64,000 nucleotides of DNA from assembly GCF_018398875.1 (NCBI RefSeq), contig NZ_JAGWDK010000004.1:326482-390481 (forward strand), given 5' to 3'. A program made the position numbers and the translations under genes. Numbering within the stretch: the stretch's first letter is position 1; every line of letters starts with the position of its first letter. The notes beneath the pieces were generated by a model, which made no database searches, was not told where the DNA came from, and was given only the letters and a program-made list of their open reading frames with translations. Positions 53,995 to 63,231 of this stretch are shown here, piece after piece. This DNA comes from Bradyrhizobium sp. sGM-13 (GTDB lineage: Bacteria; Pseudomonadota; Alphaproteobacteria; Rhizobiales; Xanthobacteraceae).

Positions 53995-54019
53995 AACGAC
54001 AGCAAGCGAGGGATGTTCC
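53995..54019 (-). promoter_or_regulatory. EcfG-type promoter of the avidin gene (perfect match)
   Basis: On the minus strand: GGAAC (54019-54015) - 16 nt - CGTT (53998-53995), an exact match to GGAAC-N16-CGTT. It ends 32 nt before the avidin ATG at 53963. Confidence 0.85.
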
Positions 54020-54064
54020 GCTTCGCAGCGAGTCGGGTTCTCGGATCCCGCAAGTCCACGAACG

Positions 54065-55054
54065 CTATTTGCCCACGAGCGGCGCGATGGCCTCGATCTC
54101 GTTGGTCCAGATGCCTCCCGAATAGTTTGCTGGCAGCCGCGCGAACTGCTCCGGCGTATCGATCCCGGTCGAGAATTCGCCGCCGCGATAGGGGCCGAGC
54201 ACGAAAACCTCGCTGTTGGCCGCCTTCATGCGGTTGAGGAAGCGGTCCGGCCAACCCCACATCCACGGCGCGACATTGATCGGCAACATGACCATCGCGT
54301 TGCTGCAGGCTTTCGGCACCACGCCGCTCCAGCCGTAGCCGATGTAGCCGAGCAGGCAGCTCTTGATCGTGGTGCGCGAGATCGTCCGGACATCCGGAAG
54401 GCGCTGGCGCACGATCTCGACCGGCTCGTCGCCGCCATAGATCATGATCTGCGCCCTGCGTTCGGCGGGGAGCTTGTCCAGCACGGCCGCCAGCTTCTCC
54501 CCCTCGGACGGGTCGCGGCTCTTGACATTGATCAGGAGCCGCTCTCGCGGAAAGGTCGCCAGCACCTCGGTGAGCGTCGGCATCAGGCCGATGCCCTTGC
54601 CGCGAAACGGAAAGGTCTTGCCACCATCGGCTGTATAGCCATAGCCGATATCGAGCTTCTTCAAATAGGCCATGGAGTGTTCGCGCGTGAGGCCGCGCCC
54701 GTCGGTGCGGCAATCCAGCGTCCAGTCGTGAAACACCGCGAATTCGCTGTCGGTCGTCGGGTGAACGTCGAGCTCGACGACATCGGCGCCGGCCGCAAGG
54801 CTGGCTCGGATCGATTCGATCGTGTTCTCCAGATAGTGATGGCTTGACGGCAGCATTCGCGCCGCCGTGCAGGTGTCGTTCTTCAGCTCGCGCTCGTCGA
54901 AGCGCTGGGCAATGCCGCGATGCGCGAGCAGGACGGGCTTTCCCTCCTGATGGGCGGCGAGATGGTTAGTGTTGTTGAGGTAGATGGCTGCGCCCAAGAC
55001 GGCGATCGCCGTCGCCGCATATTTCAGTTTCTTGTTCAAGGCTTGTCCCCACAT
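54065..55054 (-). CDS. Glycerophosphodiester phosphodiesterase family protein (GDPD), exported
   Basis: 330 residues. An N-terminal hydrophobic anchor (YAATAIAVLGAAIYL) is followed by the GDPD TIM barrel: VLLAHRGIAQRF (catalytic His, Arg), HYLENTIESIRASLAAGADVVELDVHPTTDSEFAVFHDWTLDCRT (Glu, Asp, second His). Two residues of each motif are as in active members. It would cleave glycerophosphodiesters to glycerol 3-phosphate outside the cytoplasm. ATG 55054 has no good ribosome site; a TTG at codon 7 has GGGGA upstream. Confidence 0.88.
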   Translation of the reverse strand: MWGQALNKKLKYAATAIAVLGAAIYLNNTNHLAAHQEGKPVLLAHRGIAQRFDERELKNDTCTAARMLPSSHHYLENTIESIRASLAAGADVVELDVHPTTDSEFAVFHDWTLDCRTDGRGLTREHSMAYLKKLDIGYGYTADGGKTFPFRGKGIGLMPTLTEVLATFPRERLLINVKSRDPSEGEKLAAVLDKLPAERRAQIMIYGGDEPVEIVRQRLPDVRTISRTTIKSCLLGYIGYGWSGVVPKACSNAMVMLPINVAPWMWGWPDRFLNRMKAANSEVFVLGPYRGGEFSTGIDTPEQFARLPANYSGGIWTNEIEAIAPLVGK

Positions 55055-55193
55055 ACGAGGCGCAGTGGCTAGACACAATTTCTGGTCGATTTGCGGCGGC
55101 GGGTGGGAGAGGCGCGAGACGCATGCATTGCATCGCGCCGGAGCCAACCGCGATTTCGTCCGCTATGTCGGCTTTGCCGACTGACAAGCGAAT

Positions 55194-57275
55194 TTACGCC
55201 GCACGCACCTCCGAGAGGAAGCGGTTGACCTGCCCGGCGAGATCCTTGGACTGCGAGGATAACTGCTCGGCCGCGCCGAGCACCTGATTGGCGGCAGCGC
55301 CGGTATCGTCGGCGGCCTTCTGGACGCCGGTAATGTTGGAATTGACCTCCTGGGTGCCGCGCGCGGCTTCCTGCACGCTGCGGGAGATTTCCTTGGTCGC
55401 GGAGCCCTGTTCCTCGATTGCGGCGGCAATCGCGGTTCCGATCTGATCGATCTCGGCGATCACGTTGGCCACGTTCTGAATCGCCGTCACGGTCTGATCG
55501 CTCGCCGCCTGAATGGACGCGATCTGCTCGGAAATTTCGGTGGTCGCCTTGGCAGTCTGACCGGCCAGCGATTTGACTTCGGAAGCGACGACCGCAAAGC
55601 CACGGCCGGCATCGCCGGCGCGCGCGGCTTCGATGGTCGCGTTCAGCGCCAGCAGGTTGGTCTGCGCGGCAATGCTCTGGATCAGCGTCACGACGTCGCC
55701 GATCTTCTGCGCGCCCTCGGCGAGCGAGCGGGCGGTCTCGCCGGTGCGCCGCGCATTATCGACGGCGCGGGCGGCGATTTCGGTAGATTGCGCGACCTGG
55801 CGGCCGATCTCGGAGATCGAGGAGGTCAATTCTTCGGTGGCGCTGGCAACCGTCTGCACGTTAGCCGAGGTCTGCTCGGAAGCGGCGGCAACGATCGCCG
55901 CCTGGCGGTTGGTGGCGGTCGCCGTCGACGACATCGACTGTGCGGTGTCTTCCATCACGGACGAGGCGGCCGAAAGTCCGCCGACCAATTCGGTGACCTT
56001 GGCTTCGAAGGCGCGGGTGAGTTCGTCGAGCAGCTGGGCGCGACGCATCTTGCCATTGCTCTCGGCGGCCTTCTCGGCGGCAAGACGTTCCGCCTCGACC
56101 ATGCTGTCCTTGAAGACGCCTACCGCCGATGCCATCGCGCCGATCTCGTCGCCGCGGCCGGCGCCGGCGATTTCACCGGATACATCGCCGCTGGCCAGCC
56201 GCGACATTGTTGCGGTGAGGTCCAAGATCGGCTTACAGACGCGGCGGCGTACCATCACGATCAGCGTTGCGCTGGCGGCGACAACCGCGATCAGGCCCGC
56301 CAGCGCGATCAGGAAGCTGAAGCGCGCGGAGGAATAGGCCTCACCGAGCACCTGCTCGGCGTTGTCGTAGAACGCGTCGCGGACCGTAATGATCGATGCA
56401 AGACCGAGTTGCGTCTCCGCGTAGTAGGTTTCCATATCATGTTCATACTTGCCGCTGATGGCGCCATCCTTGACGAGCTTCAGCTCTTTGCCGAAGCGAT
56501 CGACATAGGCCGCGTTCATCTTGTCGAGCGCCGCGGCCACATTGGCCGGCGTAGAGGGATTGCCGCGCAATTCCTGCAGCGACATCAGAATCTGATCGTT
56601 TCTCCCTTGCGAGCGGCTGATCTCCATCTTCTCTGCTTCAGTGGCTACCCGGTTGGCACCGATGAGATTCTTGTGCAGGCTGGAGTTGAGACCGCCGACG
56701 TCGCGTAGCGTCCAGGCGATATTGGCGTAGCTTGCCTGCCGGTAGGCCGTGCCGTCGAGCTGCGCGATCTTGCGCACCTGCTCGTCGAGCAGCGTCGTGA
56801 CAGCCTTGTTGAAGACCGAGTTGTCGGAGACGATTTTCTTGGCCGCATCGCGGCGAGCTTCCGGCGGACCGGTGAGGGCCTTGTCGATGGCTGCGCGCAG
56901 CGCGGCGAACTGGGTATTCAGGGCATCGATGCTGCTCCCGACGGCAGCACTGTCTTCGATCGCGCCCGCCAGGGTCGCCTTGACCCGGTTCATCTTGTCG
57001 CGCGCCGCATCGGTGTTCTTGCGATATTTATCGAGTTCGGTGAGCAGTTTCGGATCCACGGCAGGAGGTCCGAACATGATGTTGGTGGCAAAGCCGCGCT
57101 CGGGATTCATATAGCGCGGGATATCGCCGACCGCGCGCACCACTTCCAGCCGGGTCTGCGCGACCGAGACCTTGTCCATGGTCTGGTACTTCGAAACCGC
57201 CACATAGACGGCGAGCCCGCCGCCGACGGCGGAAAGCGAAGCGATGGCAGCGGTGAGGAGGGTACCGATTTTCAT
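55194..57275 (-). CDS. Methyl-accepting chemotaxis protein
   Basis: 693 residues. Transmembrane helix 1 ([23 protein letters not shown]), a periplasmic helical sensor of about 290 residues, and helix 2 at about 315-340 ([22 protein letters not shown]) are followed by HAMP ([21 protein letters not shown]). The MA signalling domain (about 415-680) keeps the hairpin tip ([32 protein letters not shown]). It senses an unknown ligand and signals through CheA/CheW elsewhere. It ends the NmrA-like gene's opposite side; no che genes are here. Confidence 0.95.
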   Translation of the reverse strand: MKIGTLLTAAIASLSAVGGGLAVYVAVSKYQTMDKVSVAQTRLEVVRAVGDIPRYMNPERGFATNIMFGPPAVDPKLLTELDKYRKNTDAARDKMNRVKATLAGAIEDSAAVGSSIDALNTQFAALRAAIDKALTGPPEARRDAAKKIVSDNSVFNKAVTTLLDEQVRKIAQLDGTAYRQASYANIAWTLRDVGGLNSSLHKNLIGANRVATEAEKMEISRSQGRNDQILMSLQELRGNPSTPANVAAALDKMNAAYVDRFGKELKLVKDGAISGKYEHDMETYYAETQLGLASIITVRDAFYDNAEQVLGEAYSSARFSFLIALAGLIAVVAASATLIVMVRRRVCKPILDLTATMSRLASGDVSGEIAGAGRGDEIGAMASAVGVFKDSMVEAERLAAEKAAESNGKMRRAQLLDELTRAFEAKVTELVGGLSAASSVMEDTAQSMSSTATATNRQAAIVAAASEQTSANVQTVASATEELTSSISEIGRQVAQSTEIAARAVDNARRTGETARSLAEGAQKIGDVVTLIQSIAAQTNLLALNATIEAARAGDAGRGFAVVASEVKSLAGQTAKATTEISEQIASIQAASDQTVTAIQNVANVIAEIDQIGTAIAAAIEEQGSATKEISRSVQEAARGTQEVNSNITGVQKAADDTGAAANQVLGAAEQLSSQSKDLAGQVNRFLSEVRAA

Positions 57276-57436
57276 GGGATCTTAGGCCATTTGCGCTGGT
57301 AACGGATGTGCGGACTGCCAGTATAGGTGGTGCAAATTAATCCGGGGTTACGGTTGCACGTGTCACACCGGCCCGTTCCAGTTGGTCTTGGCGATGGCGC
57401 GTGGTGCCGCGGCCTTAACGACAGAGGAGCGAGGAA

Positions 57437-58192
57437 ATGAAGATCGTCATTATCGGCGGTACAGGTCTGATCGGTTCGAAATTGGCCCCGTTGCTCGCCT
57501 CGCGCGGTCACGAGGTGCTGCAGGCGTCCCCGAGCAGCGGGATCAACGCCGTGACCGGGGAAGGGCTGCAACCGGCGCTCGTGGGAGCCGACATTGTCGT
57601 CGACGTCTCGAATTCGCCCTCGTTCGAGGACAGGACCGTGCTGCACTTCTTCGAGAGCGGAACACGCAACCTGATTGCGGCGGCGAAACAGGCCGGTGTG
57701 CGGCACTTCATTGCGCTGTCGATCGTCGGTACCGACCGGCTTGAGAGCAGCGGGTATTTCCGCGCCAAGCTGGCGCAGGAGCGGCTGATTGAAAATTCCG
57801 GGGTGACCTACACGATCCTGCGCGCCACCCAGTTCTTCGAATTCATCGGCGCGATCGCGGATTCCGGGCGCAGAGGCGGCGAGGTTCACGTTTCCAGCCA
57901 GTTGATGCAGCCGTTGTTGTCCGACGAAGTCGCGGAAGCACTGGCCGACGTGACGCTTGGCGAGCCCGCCAACGGCGTATGCGAGGTCGCGGGTCCCGAA
58001 GCGGCGCCGCTTGCGGATTTCGCCGGCCGCTGGCTCCGCAAGCAAGGCGATACCAGCAAGATCGTGGCGGGCGTGGACGTGCCGTATTTCGGCGCTCCAC
58101 TCGCGTTGCGCACGCTGGTGCCGGACGACGGCGCGCGGATCATGCCGACGCGTTTCGACGATTGGCTGGGTGGGGCGGTTCATTCGGCATGA
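57437..58192 (+). CDS. NAD(P)-binding, NmrA-like SDR protein
   Basis: 251 residues of an atypical short-chain dehydrogenase fold. KIVIIGGTGLIGSKLAPLLASRGHEV is the Rossmann motif (GGTGLIG). Later strands include VRHFIALSIVGTDRL and a Tyr-x-x-x-Lys-like segment GYFRAKLAQERLIE. Such proteins act on quinones, act as sensors, or modify small molecules; the substrate is unknown. A GGAGCGAGGA-like ribosome site precedes ATG 57437. The gene is divergent from the chemotaxis receptor. Confidence 0.88.
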   Translation: MKIVIIGGTGLIGSKLAPLLASRGHEVLQASPSSGINAVTGEGLQPALVGADIVVDVSNSPSFEDRTVLHFFESGTRNLIAAAKQAGVRHFIALSIVGTDRLESSGYFRAKLAQERLIENSGVTYTILRATQFFEFIGAIADSGRRGGEVHVSSQLMQPLLSDEVAEALADVTLGEPANGVCEVAGPEAAPLADFAGRWLRKQGDTSKIVAGVDVPYFGAPLALRTLVPDDGARIMPTRFDDWLGGAVHSA

Positions 58193-58201
58193 ATCACAAG
58201 C

Positions 58202-58304
58202 TGTCATCCCCGCGAAGGCGGGGATCCAGTACGCCGCGGCCTCTCGGTTCTATCACTGCTGTCTCTGGAATACTGGGTCGCCCGGTCAAGGCCGGGCGAT
58301 GACA
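58202..58304. repeat. About 103-bp palindromic intergenic repeat
   Basis: TGTCATC at the left and GATGACA at the right are inverted ends. Inside are hairpins CCCCGC-GAAG-GCGGGG and CGCCCGG-TCAAGG-CCGGGCG. This is the usual shape of dispersed Bradyrhizobium intergenic repeats. It sits directly after the NmrA-like gene and could terminate it. Confidence 0.7.
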
Positions 58305-58309
58305 ACTAA

Positions 58310-58830
58310 GTATGACTTCGCGATCTCGCGACATGAATTGCCCGAGGTTTGCCTTAAAACTTCCGGCCCTCGCGTTCAGAGGGCGCAGGGAAGACCGGGT
58401 GCTGGCTGCACCCGCGGTCTCGTGTGCTGCTTGCGCTAAAGAAAATGCACACGAGCATACAGGTACAGCGGGAGCATCCCGGCCTTCCCTGCGCAATGGC
58501 TTTACGGCTTACTTCGTGCTCTTCCCGGAGAACGGCTCTTTTGCCTCCGTCGCTGCGCAAATAGTTTCACGCAGCTTAGCGCCAGCACCGCCACGCCCGA
58601 ACCACACGACTTCGCCGTACGCTTCCCGCGCGTACGTCTAGCGCGCCATCAGCGTCCATCGCATCTCACCGCACGTTCGTGACGATCGCGAGCCGCCCCT
58701 CCATCGGGTGAGACGGCCAGAAATATGCGGCTGATTTGCCTCTCGCGTGAAGCGGAATATTTTTTATTCTCGGGCTTGACACGATTTCTGAAAATCAGAA
58801 GTGATTTGCCCACGGCGCATTCGCGCCTTT
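58310..58830. repeat. Non-coding block resembling a dispersed Bradyrhizobium repeat
   Basis: About 520 bases without a plausible gene. Frames run on both strands with no coding bias, and one (translating as …AHETAGAASTRSSLRP…) is a phrase I remember recurring as spurious 'hypothetical' translations in many Bradyrhizobium genomes. I therefore call it a dispersed repeat. The copy number cannot be seen from one window. The 58193-59041 gap is otherwise explained by a palindromic repeat and a stress promoter. Confidence 0.5.
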
Positions 58831-58908
58831 GTCCACTCTTGCATGCACAGGCCCAAGCATGGCTCAGCGGCCTCACGACCTCGTGCCTGCCTGGTTTCGA
58901 GCTCGCTT

Positions 58909-58933
58909 GGAACGTGACCTGCGGCCTCACGTT
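58909..58933 (+). promoter_or_regulatory. EcfG-type promoter of the ferritin-like gene (perfect match)
   Basis: GGAAC (58909-58913) - 16 nt - CGTT (58930-58933) is an exact match to the EcfG consensus. It lies 109 nt before ATG 59042, so the leader would be about 100 nt. Confidence 0.75.
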
Positions 58934-59041
58934 GTACCGCGCCAGCACTAGCTGGTACCGAGGTCGCGCCATGAGCGCCCTCAATAGCGCTGAACAGTGA
59001 GTGGCGCGGCTTCTCAATCCAGAAACGGAGGAGGTTACGCC

Positions 59042-59935
59042 ATGGATGCATTGCGCATTTCCCGCCGGCAATCGATCGCCGGCATATCCGTCGCAGGACT
59101 CGCGGGATTGCTTATTCCACCTGCCTACGCCCAGCAGAAGCGCGAGACCACGGGCGTTGGGATCGGCAAGAAGGGAGCAGCGATCGACGACGAGGACATT
59201 CTTACGTTCGCGCTGAACCTCGAATATATGGAAGCCGAGTTCTATCTGCGTGCAACGACCGGCAAGGGCATCAGCGATACCGATGCAGGTATGGATGCCG
59301 GCAGGGTCGTGGGCGGCCACGAGGCCCAATTCAAGGAAAAAGCGATCCGCGAATTCATCGAAGAAACAGCGGAGAACGAACTGGCCCACGTCCGCTTCTA
59401 TCGCAAGACGCTTGGCCGAAGCGCCATTTCAAGACCTGCGATCGACTTCGATGCCGGCTTCAAGGCTGCTGCTGCGGCTGCCGGATTGCCCGCCGATTTC
59501 GATCCCTTTGCCGACGACATGTCGGTGCTGCTCGGCGGCATGCTGTTCGAGGAAGTCGGCGTGACCGCCTATGCAGGTGCGGCTCCCCTGCTCAAGAAAA
59601 AGGAATTCGTGGAGGCGGCAGCGGGGATACTTGCTGTTGAGGCCTACCACATGGGAATGGCGCGCTCCCAACTCTACATGATGGGCGAGAAGGCATGGGA
59701 CGCCGCCAACGCAATCTCGGATGCACGGGACAAAATTGACGGGACCCCCGAAAAAGAAGACGAAGGCATCAGGGTCGATGGCAAAGCCAACTTCGTGCCT
59801 TCGACCCCCGACGCGATCGCGTTCAAGCGTACACCGCAACAGGTGCTGCGTATCGTCTATCTGACCGATAAAGCCGGCGTCAGCAAGGGCGGGTTCTACC
59901 CGAATGGAATGAACGGAGAGCTCAGGAGCACCTGA
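59042..59935 (+). CDS. Tat-exported ferritin-like (desiccation-related) protein
   Basis: 297 residues. The leader MDALRISRRQSIAGISVAGLAGLLI has the SRRQSIAG twin-arginine motif. The mature domain is ferritin-like: FALNLEYMEAEFYLRAT, ETAENELAHVRFYRKTL, MLFEEVGVTAYAGAAPLL and ILAVEAYHMGMARSQLYMM carry the Glu/His pairs of a di-metal helical bundle. This group is known as desiccation-related proteins. GGAGGAGG stands 7 nt before ATG 59042. EcfG control is indicated by the promoter at 58909. A fragment of a second copy lies at 62251. Confidence 0.88.
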   Translation: MDALRISRRQSIAGISVAGLAGLLIPPAYAQQKRETTGVGIGKKGAAIDDEDILTFALNLEYMEAEFYLRATTGKGISDTDAGMDAGRVVGGHEAQFKEKAIREFIEETAENELAHVRFYRKTLGRSAISRPAIDFDAGFKAAAAAAGLPADFDPFADDMSVLLGGMLFEEVGVTAYAGAAPLLKKKEFVEAAAGILAVEAYHMGMARSQLYMMGEKAWDAANAISDARDKIDGTPEKEDEGIRVDGKANFVPSTPDAIAFKRTPQQVLRIVYLTDKAGVSKGGFYPNGMNGELRST

Positions 59936-60018
59936 CTGCGATACGCACTCTGCGGCATGAATCCAGGTTGTGATCGTGCCGGCATCCGCCACGCTGGCGG
60001 TTCGGACGGGCATTCAAG

Positions 60019-61434
60019 CTAGCGTGGCGCTACAGTATTGCCATCAGGCTTGCCTGTACGGTTCTCAGGCCCTGTGTAAGCGATGCGCCAGATGGTGCCG
60101 CCGGTGTCGTCGGCAACGAGCAACGAACCGTCCTTGGCGATCGCAAGCGCGGCAGGTCGGCCCCAGATCTCCGCGCGATGCATGCCGGAGACCCAGAAGC
60201 CAACGGCGAAATTCTGGTACCAACCTTGCGGACGGCCATCCTTGAACGGCACGAACACGATCTTGTAACCGGTCGGTTCGGATCGATTCCACGATCCTTT
60301 GAGGGCAACAAAGGCGCCGCCGCGGAATTCGGGCGGAAACTGTTCGCCATCGTAGAACACCAGATCCATCGCCGAGGAATGCGCTTCGAACAGAAGGTCG
60401 GGCTTGGTTGAAGCCTTGACCTTGTCTGGTTTCAAATTGGCGAAACCGGGCTGCGGGTGCTGACCGATATATGCGTAAGGCCAGCCGTAGAAGGCGCCCT
60501 TCTCGACACGCGTCAAATAATCGGGCGGAAGCCGGTCGCCGAGACCGTCGCGCTCTTGAACCACTGCATAGAGATCGCCCGTTCCAGGTTCGAAGGCGAG
60601 CGCCGTCGGATTGCGCAATCCCGAAGCGAACGTGACCTGGTTCGCGCCATTGGGATCGAAGCGCTGGATCGTCGCCTTGACCTCCGGTTCAACACCGATG
60701 TTTCCGGACGAGCCGACGCCAACGAACAGCCCGCCAGTCTTGGGGTCAATCGCGAGGTGTCGGTTCGTATGGCCTTGAGCGATGCCGAACACGCCCTTCT
60801 TGGTGATCATTTCCTCGCCAACCACGGCGGGCGAAGGTTTGCGCTGATCCGGCGGCACATCGGCAGCCTTCGTTTGCTCGCCACCACGGCCTGCACGCAA
60901 TGCGCCAAGCCGGTGCGGTACCTTCCAGATCCCATCCTGATCCGCGATCAGAACGTGATCGTCCCGCCAGGCGAGTCCGTAAGGTTGATTGAGTCCCTCC
61001 GCGTGGCGCTGAACCCAGTCGGCCTTGCCGTCCCCGTCCTCATCGCGCAGCAATGTGAGATAGCCCGCCTTCTGTTCGGCCACGAGCACGTCGCCGTTTG
61101 GCAGCACAAGCAGACGCCTCGGATGCTCAAGGCCGGTCATGAAGGCTGTCGTGATGAAGCCTTCAAGGACGCGGGGTGTTTGGCCCTGGTGGGGAATGAC
61201 AAGGGAGCGGCTGCTGACGATCGGGCCGGTCTTCGGGGTCGGCAGGTCCTCCGCTTTGACCGTGAACCGGCGTCCAAGTTCCTGGTCGGGCAACAGCGCC
61301 GGGTCCGCCGGCTTTTCTGCCGGTGGCTGAGCGGCGGGCGCGTTTTTACGCTGGGCCCAGGCTGGTGCAAGCGCGAAGCCAATCGCCACGAGAGCTGCCG
61401 TAAGGGTCACGAGGCGGGAAGAAGGGATTTTCAT
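60019..61434 (-). CDS. PQQ-dependent sugar dehydrogenase (soluble GDH/sorbosone type)
   Basis: 471 residues with a signal peptide (VTLTAALVAIGFALAPAWAQ). The six-bladed propeller pattern is visible: GLEHPRRLLVLPNGDVLVAEQ, GLNQPYGLAWRDDHVLIADQDGIWKV, GHTNRHLAIDPKTGGLFVGVGSSGN and ASGLRNPTALAFEPGTGDLYAV. GRPAALAIAKDGSLLVADDTGGTIWRI closes the propeller. It would oxidise a sugar in the periplasm with PQQ. No PQQ synthesis gene or cytochrome is adjacent, but a HiPIP gene starts 617 bases upstream in the same direction and could be an electron partner. Confidence 0.9.
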   Translation of the reverse strand: MKIPSSRLVTLTAALVAIGFALAPAWAQRKNAPAAQPPAEKPADPALLPDQELGRRFTVKAEDLPTPKTGPIVSSRSLVIPHQGQTPRVLEGFITTAFMTGLEHPRRLLVLPNGDVLVAEQKAGYLTLLRDEDGDGKADWVQRHAEGLNQPYGLAWRDDHVLIADQDGIWKVPHRLGALRAGRGGEQTKAADVPPDQRKPSPAVVGEEMITKKGVFGIAQGHTNRHLAIDPKTGGLFVGVGSSGNIGVEPEVKATIQRFDPNGANQVTFASGLRNPTALAFEPGTGDLYAVVQERDGLGDRLPPDYLTRVEKGAFYGWPYAYIGQHPQPGFANLKPDKVKASTKPDLLFEAHSSAMDLVFYDGEQFPPEFRGGAFVALKGSWNRSEPTGYKIVFVPFKDGRPQGWYQNFAVGFWVSGMHRAEIWGRPAALAIAKDGSLLVADDTGGTIWRIAYTGPENRTGKPDGNTVAPR

Positions 61435-61670
61435 TGCGAGCCTCCCATCGAAGTCGAGTCAGGCTTTTCGAATTTAAGACATTTGAGTGCAGCGCCGCAT
61501 TCAGGTCGATCAATGGTCTGCCCTTCAGTGGTCTGCCCTCCATCGTCTTTGCTGCGCCCAGACGTTCGTTGTCTGCACCGCTATGGTCGCAGCACAGCCA
61601 ATGTACCCCCTCTGTTAGAACGACCGTCAGCGCAGAGACCGCTTACGGTGCCGTACGCATTGGGGCAGTT

Positions 61671-62051
61671 CTAGTAACTGCCTCCGGCGCCTCCACGCGC
61701 ACCTCCGCCACCGGATGCACCCGGCGCTCGGCCTCTGCCAGCGGCTTGGTAATGGCGACACCAGCCGTTGGCGCTGATGCGTCCCTCGACGATCGCGCAG
61801 GTCCCTCCGCGGAAATTGACGCAGCCGGCGCAGCGCTGTGGTCCATTTGGACTATCGCGATACTGGGCCGATGCTTTGCTGACTTTTGGCCGGCCGCGTA
61901 CCTCTTGCAGCAGCCCGTCCTCGAATGGCAGAGGCGTAATCGACGGAGCCGCCAATGCCGGCAGCGCCGTCCCGGCAAGTGCCGCTCCACAAAGTGTCTT
62001 TCCAATAAAATTGCGACGCGAAATGGATTCCTTTTTCGAATGCTCGCTCAT
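61671..62051 (-). CDS. High-potential iron-sulfur protein (HiPIP)
   Basis: 126 residues. SRRNFIGKT (residues 11-19) is a twin-arginine signal followed by a hydrophobic stretch ending ALPALAAP. Cys74, Cys77, Cys85 and Cys98 (CAGC, GGTC, GWCRHYQ) form the HiPIP [4Fe-4S] binding set, so it is a periplasmic one-electron carrier, folded before export. The C-terminal 22 residues are Gly-rich (GASGGGGARGGAGG), an unusual tail. GGAGG precedes ATG 62051; the longer frame is not needed. Confidence 0.9.
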   Translation of the reverse strand: MSEHSKKESISRRNFIGKTLCGAALAGTALPALAAPSITPLPFEDGLLQEVRGRPKVSKASAQYRDSPNGPQRCAGCVNFRGGTCAIVEGRISANGWCRHYQAAGRGRAPGASGGGGARGGAGGSY

Positions 62052-62250
62052 GGGTGACCTCCGGGGTTGTGGAGGGACCATTCGCGGTCTCCCAGACGAT
62101 CAAAACAATTTACCGAGGGACGCGTTGTTCCTCGCATTGCCGAGTTTTCCTTTGTAGCGAGGTCACGCAGACCGCTGCTTGAGGCCGGACAACACCAAGC
62201 GAGGCGCCCACAAAATCAGGGCAGCCATATTACCTCTTCTTCCCACCTAC

Positions 62251-62312
62251 GCTGTTCGAGGACTCGGCGTGCCGCCTATGCGGGCGCCCGCGCCGCTGCT
62301 CAAGGAAAAGGA
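62251..62312 (+). pseudogene. Decayed fragment of a ferritin-like gene
   Basis: About 62 bases (GCTGTTCGAGGA…, CCGCCTATGC…, CTGCTCAAGGAAAAGGAA) align with 59542-59603 of the ferritin-like gene, the segment encoding MLFEEVGVTAYAGAAPLLKKKE. Single-base gaps break the frame three times. No further similarity is clear on either side. The surrounding 62052-62386 gap has no gene. It looks like a remnant of a former duplicate, now mostly erased. Confidence 0.55.
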
Positions 62313-62386
62313 AACCGGTTCTCGAGAACGTGCGCCCGATGACAGACTGTCAGGGAAGACAATACGCGAGATCGGCTATGTCGCGC

Positions 62387-63145
62387 TTAGGCCGGCACCG
62401 ACGCTTCTGGGCAATTGGTCAACCGTGCGGGAACGCCGACGGCGGTGCAGCCGGGCGGCACATCGTGCTCGACGACTGCGCCTGCGCCGATCTTGGCGCC
62501 ATCGCCAACGCTGACATTGCCGAGAATGGTCGATCCGGCGCTGAGCAACACGCCCCTGCCGATCTTCGGCGCGCGGTCTGGCTGCGAATGATTTCGGCCG
62601 ATGGTGACGTTCTGTAAAATCGTCACCTCGTCGCCGATCGCAGCAAAGGCGCCGATGATGATACCGGTGGCGTGATCGAGAAACACCGACGTGCCGATCG
62701 AAGCGATGGGATGAATGCTGACCTGAAGCTGATCGGACGACAGGCTTTGCAGCAACAGCGCGAGATCGTTGCGGCCTTGACGCCAGAGCCAGTTGGAGAC
62801 GCGCCAAACCTCCAGCGCGACGTAGCCCTTGAAGTTCAGCAGCGGCGGCAGCAGCGTCGTCGTCGCGGGATCGTGAACGGCGATGCTCTGCAGATCGCGG
62901 CTCGCCGCGTCGATCAGATCGCGTGACGCGAAAGCGTCACGGGCAAGCTGCGCAAAGCGCGCGCGGTCCGCGTGCGTCTTGCCGAGCCGCGCGCCGATCT
63001 GGTGCGCCGGTGCATGAGCGAAGTCGGGATGATCGAGAATAGATGAGGAGAGCGCGGCGCCGAACACCGGGTCGCGCGTCACGGCGCTTTCCGCCTCACG
63101 GCGGATCGATCGCCAGAGTTGATCGACAGATGCAATTCCGTTCAT
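62387..63145 (-). CDS. cysE: Serine O-acetyltransferase
   Basis: 252 residues, normal for CysE, which acetylates serine with acetyl-CoA as the first step of cysteine synthesis. An N-terminal helical domain (DQLWRSIRREAESAV…LNFKGYVALEVWRVSNWLW) is followed by a left-handed hexapeptide beta-helix (HPIASIGTSVFLDHATGIIIGAFAAIGDEVTILQNVTIG) with DHATG and the C-terminal VGVPARL loop. The last residues (NCPEASVPA) differ from the canonical tail that binds CysK, so complex formation is uncertain. Confidence 0.94.
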   Translation of the reverse strand: MNGIASVDQLWRSIRREAESAVTRDPVFGAALSSSILDHPDFAHAPAHQIGARLGKTHADRARFAQLARDAFASRDLIDAASRDLQSIAVHDPATTTLLPPLLNFKGYVALEVWRVSNWLWRQGRNDLALLLQSLSSDQLQVSIHPIASIGTSVFLDHATGIIIGAFAAIGDEVTILQNVTIGRNHSQPDRAPKIGRGVLLSAGSTILGNVSVGDGAKIGAGAVVEHDVPPGCTAVGVPARLTNCPEASVPA

Positions 63146-63231
63146 GGCAACCGCCCGGGATTAGCGCGTCCGCACAATATAGACCGCTCGCGAAACAGCG
63201 CCACCAGACGGTGCTGCCTTCACGAACTGAC

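Noticed and set aside
58194..58641. Two hypothetical proteins of 100-109 residues in the repeat block
   Set aside because: Translations are typical spurious products of a dispersed repeat; no ribosome site or motif.
62318..62329. GTTCTCGAGAAC palindrome
   Set aside because: A 12-bp palindrome within a decayed region; without a clear gene partner it is not supportable as an operator.
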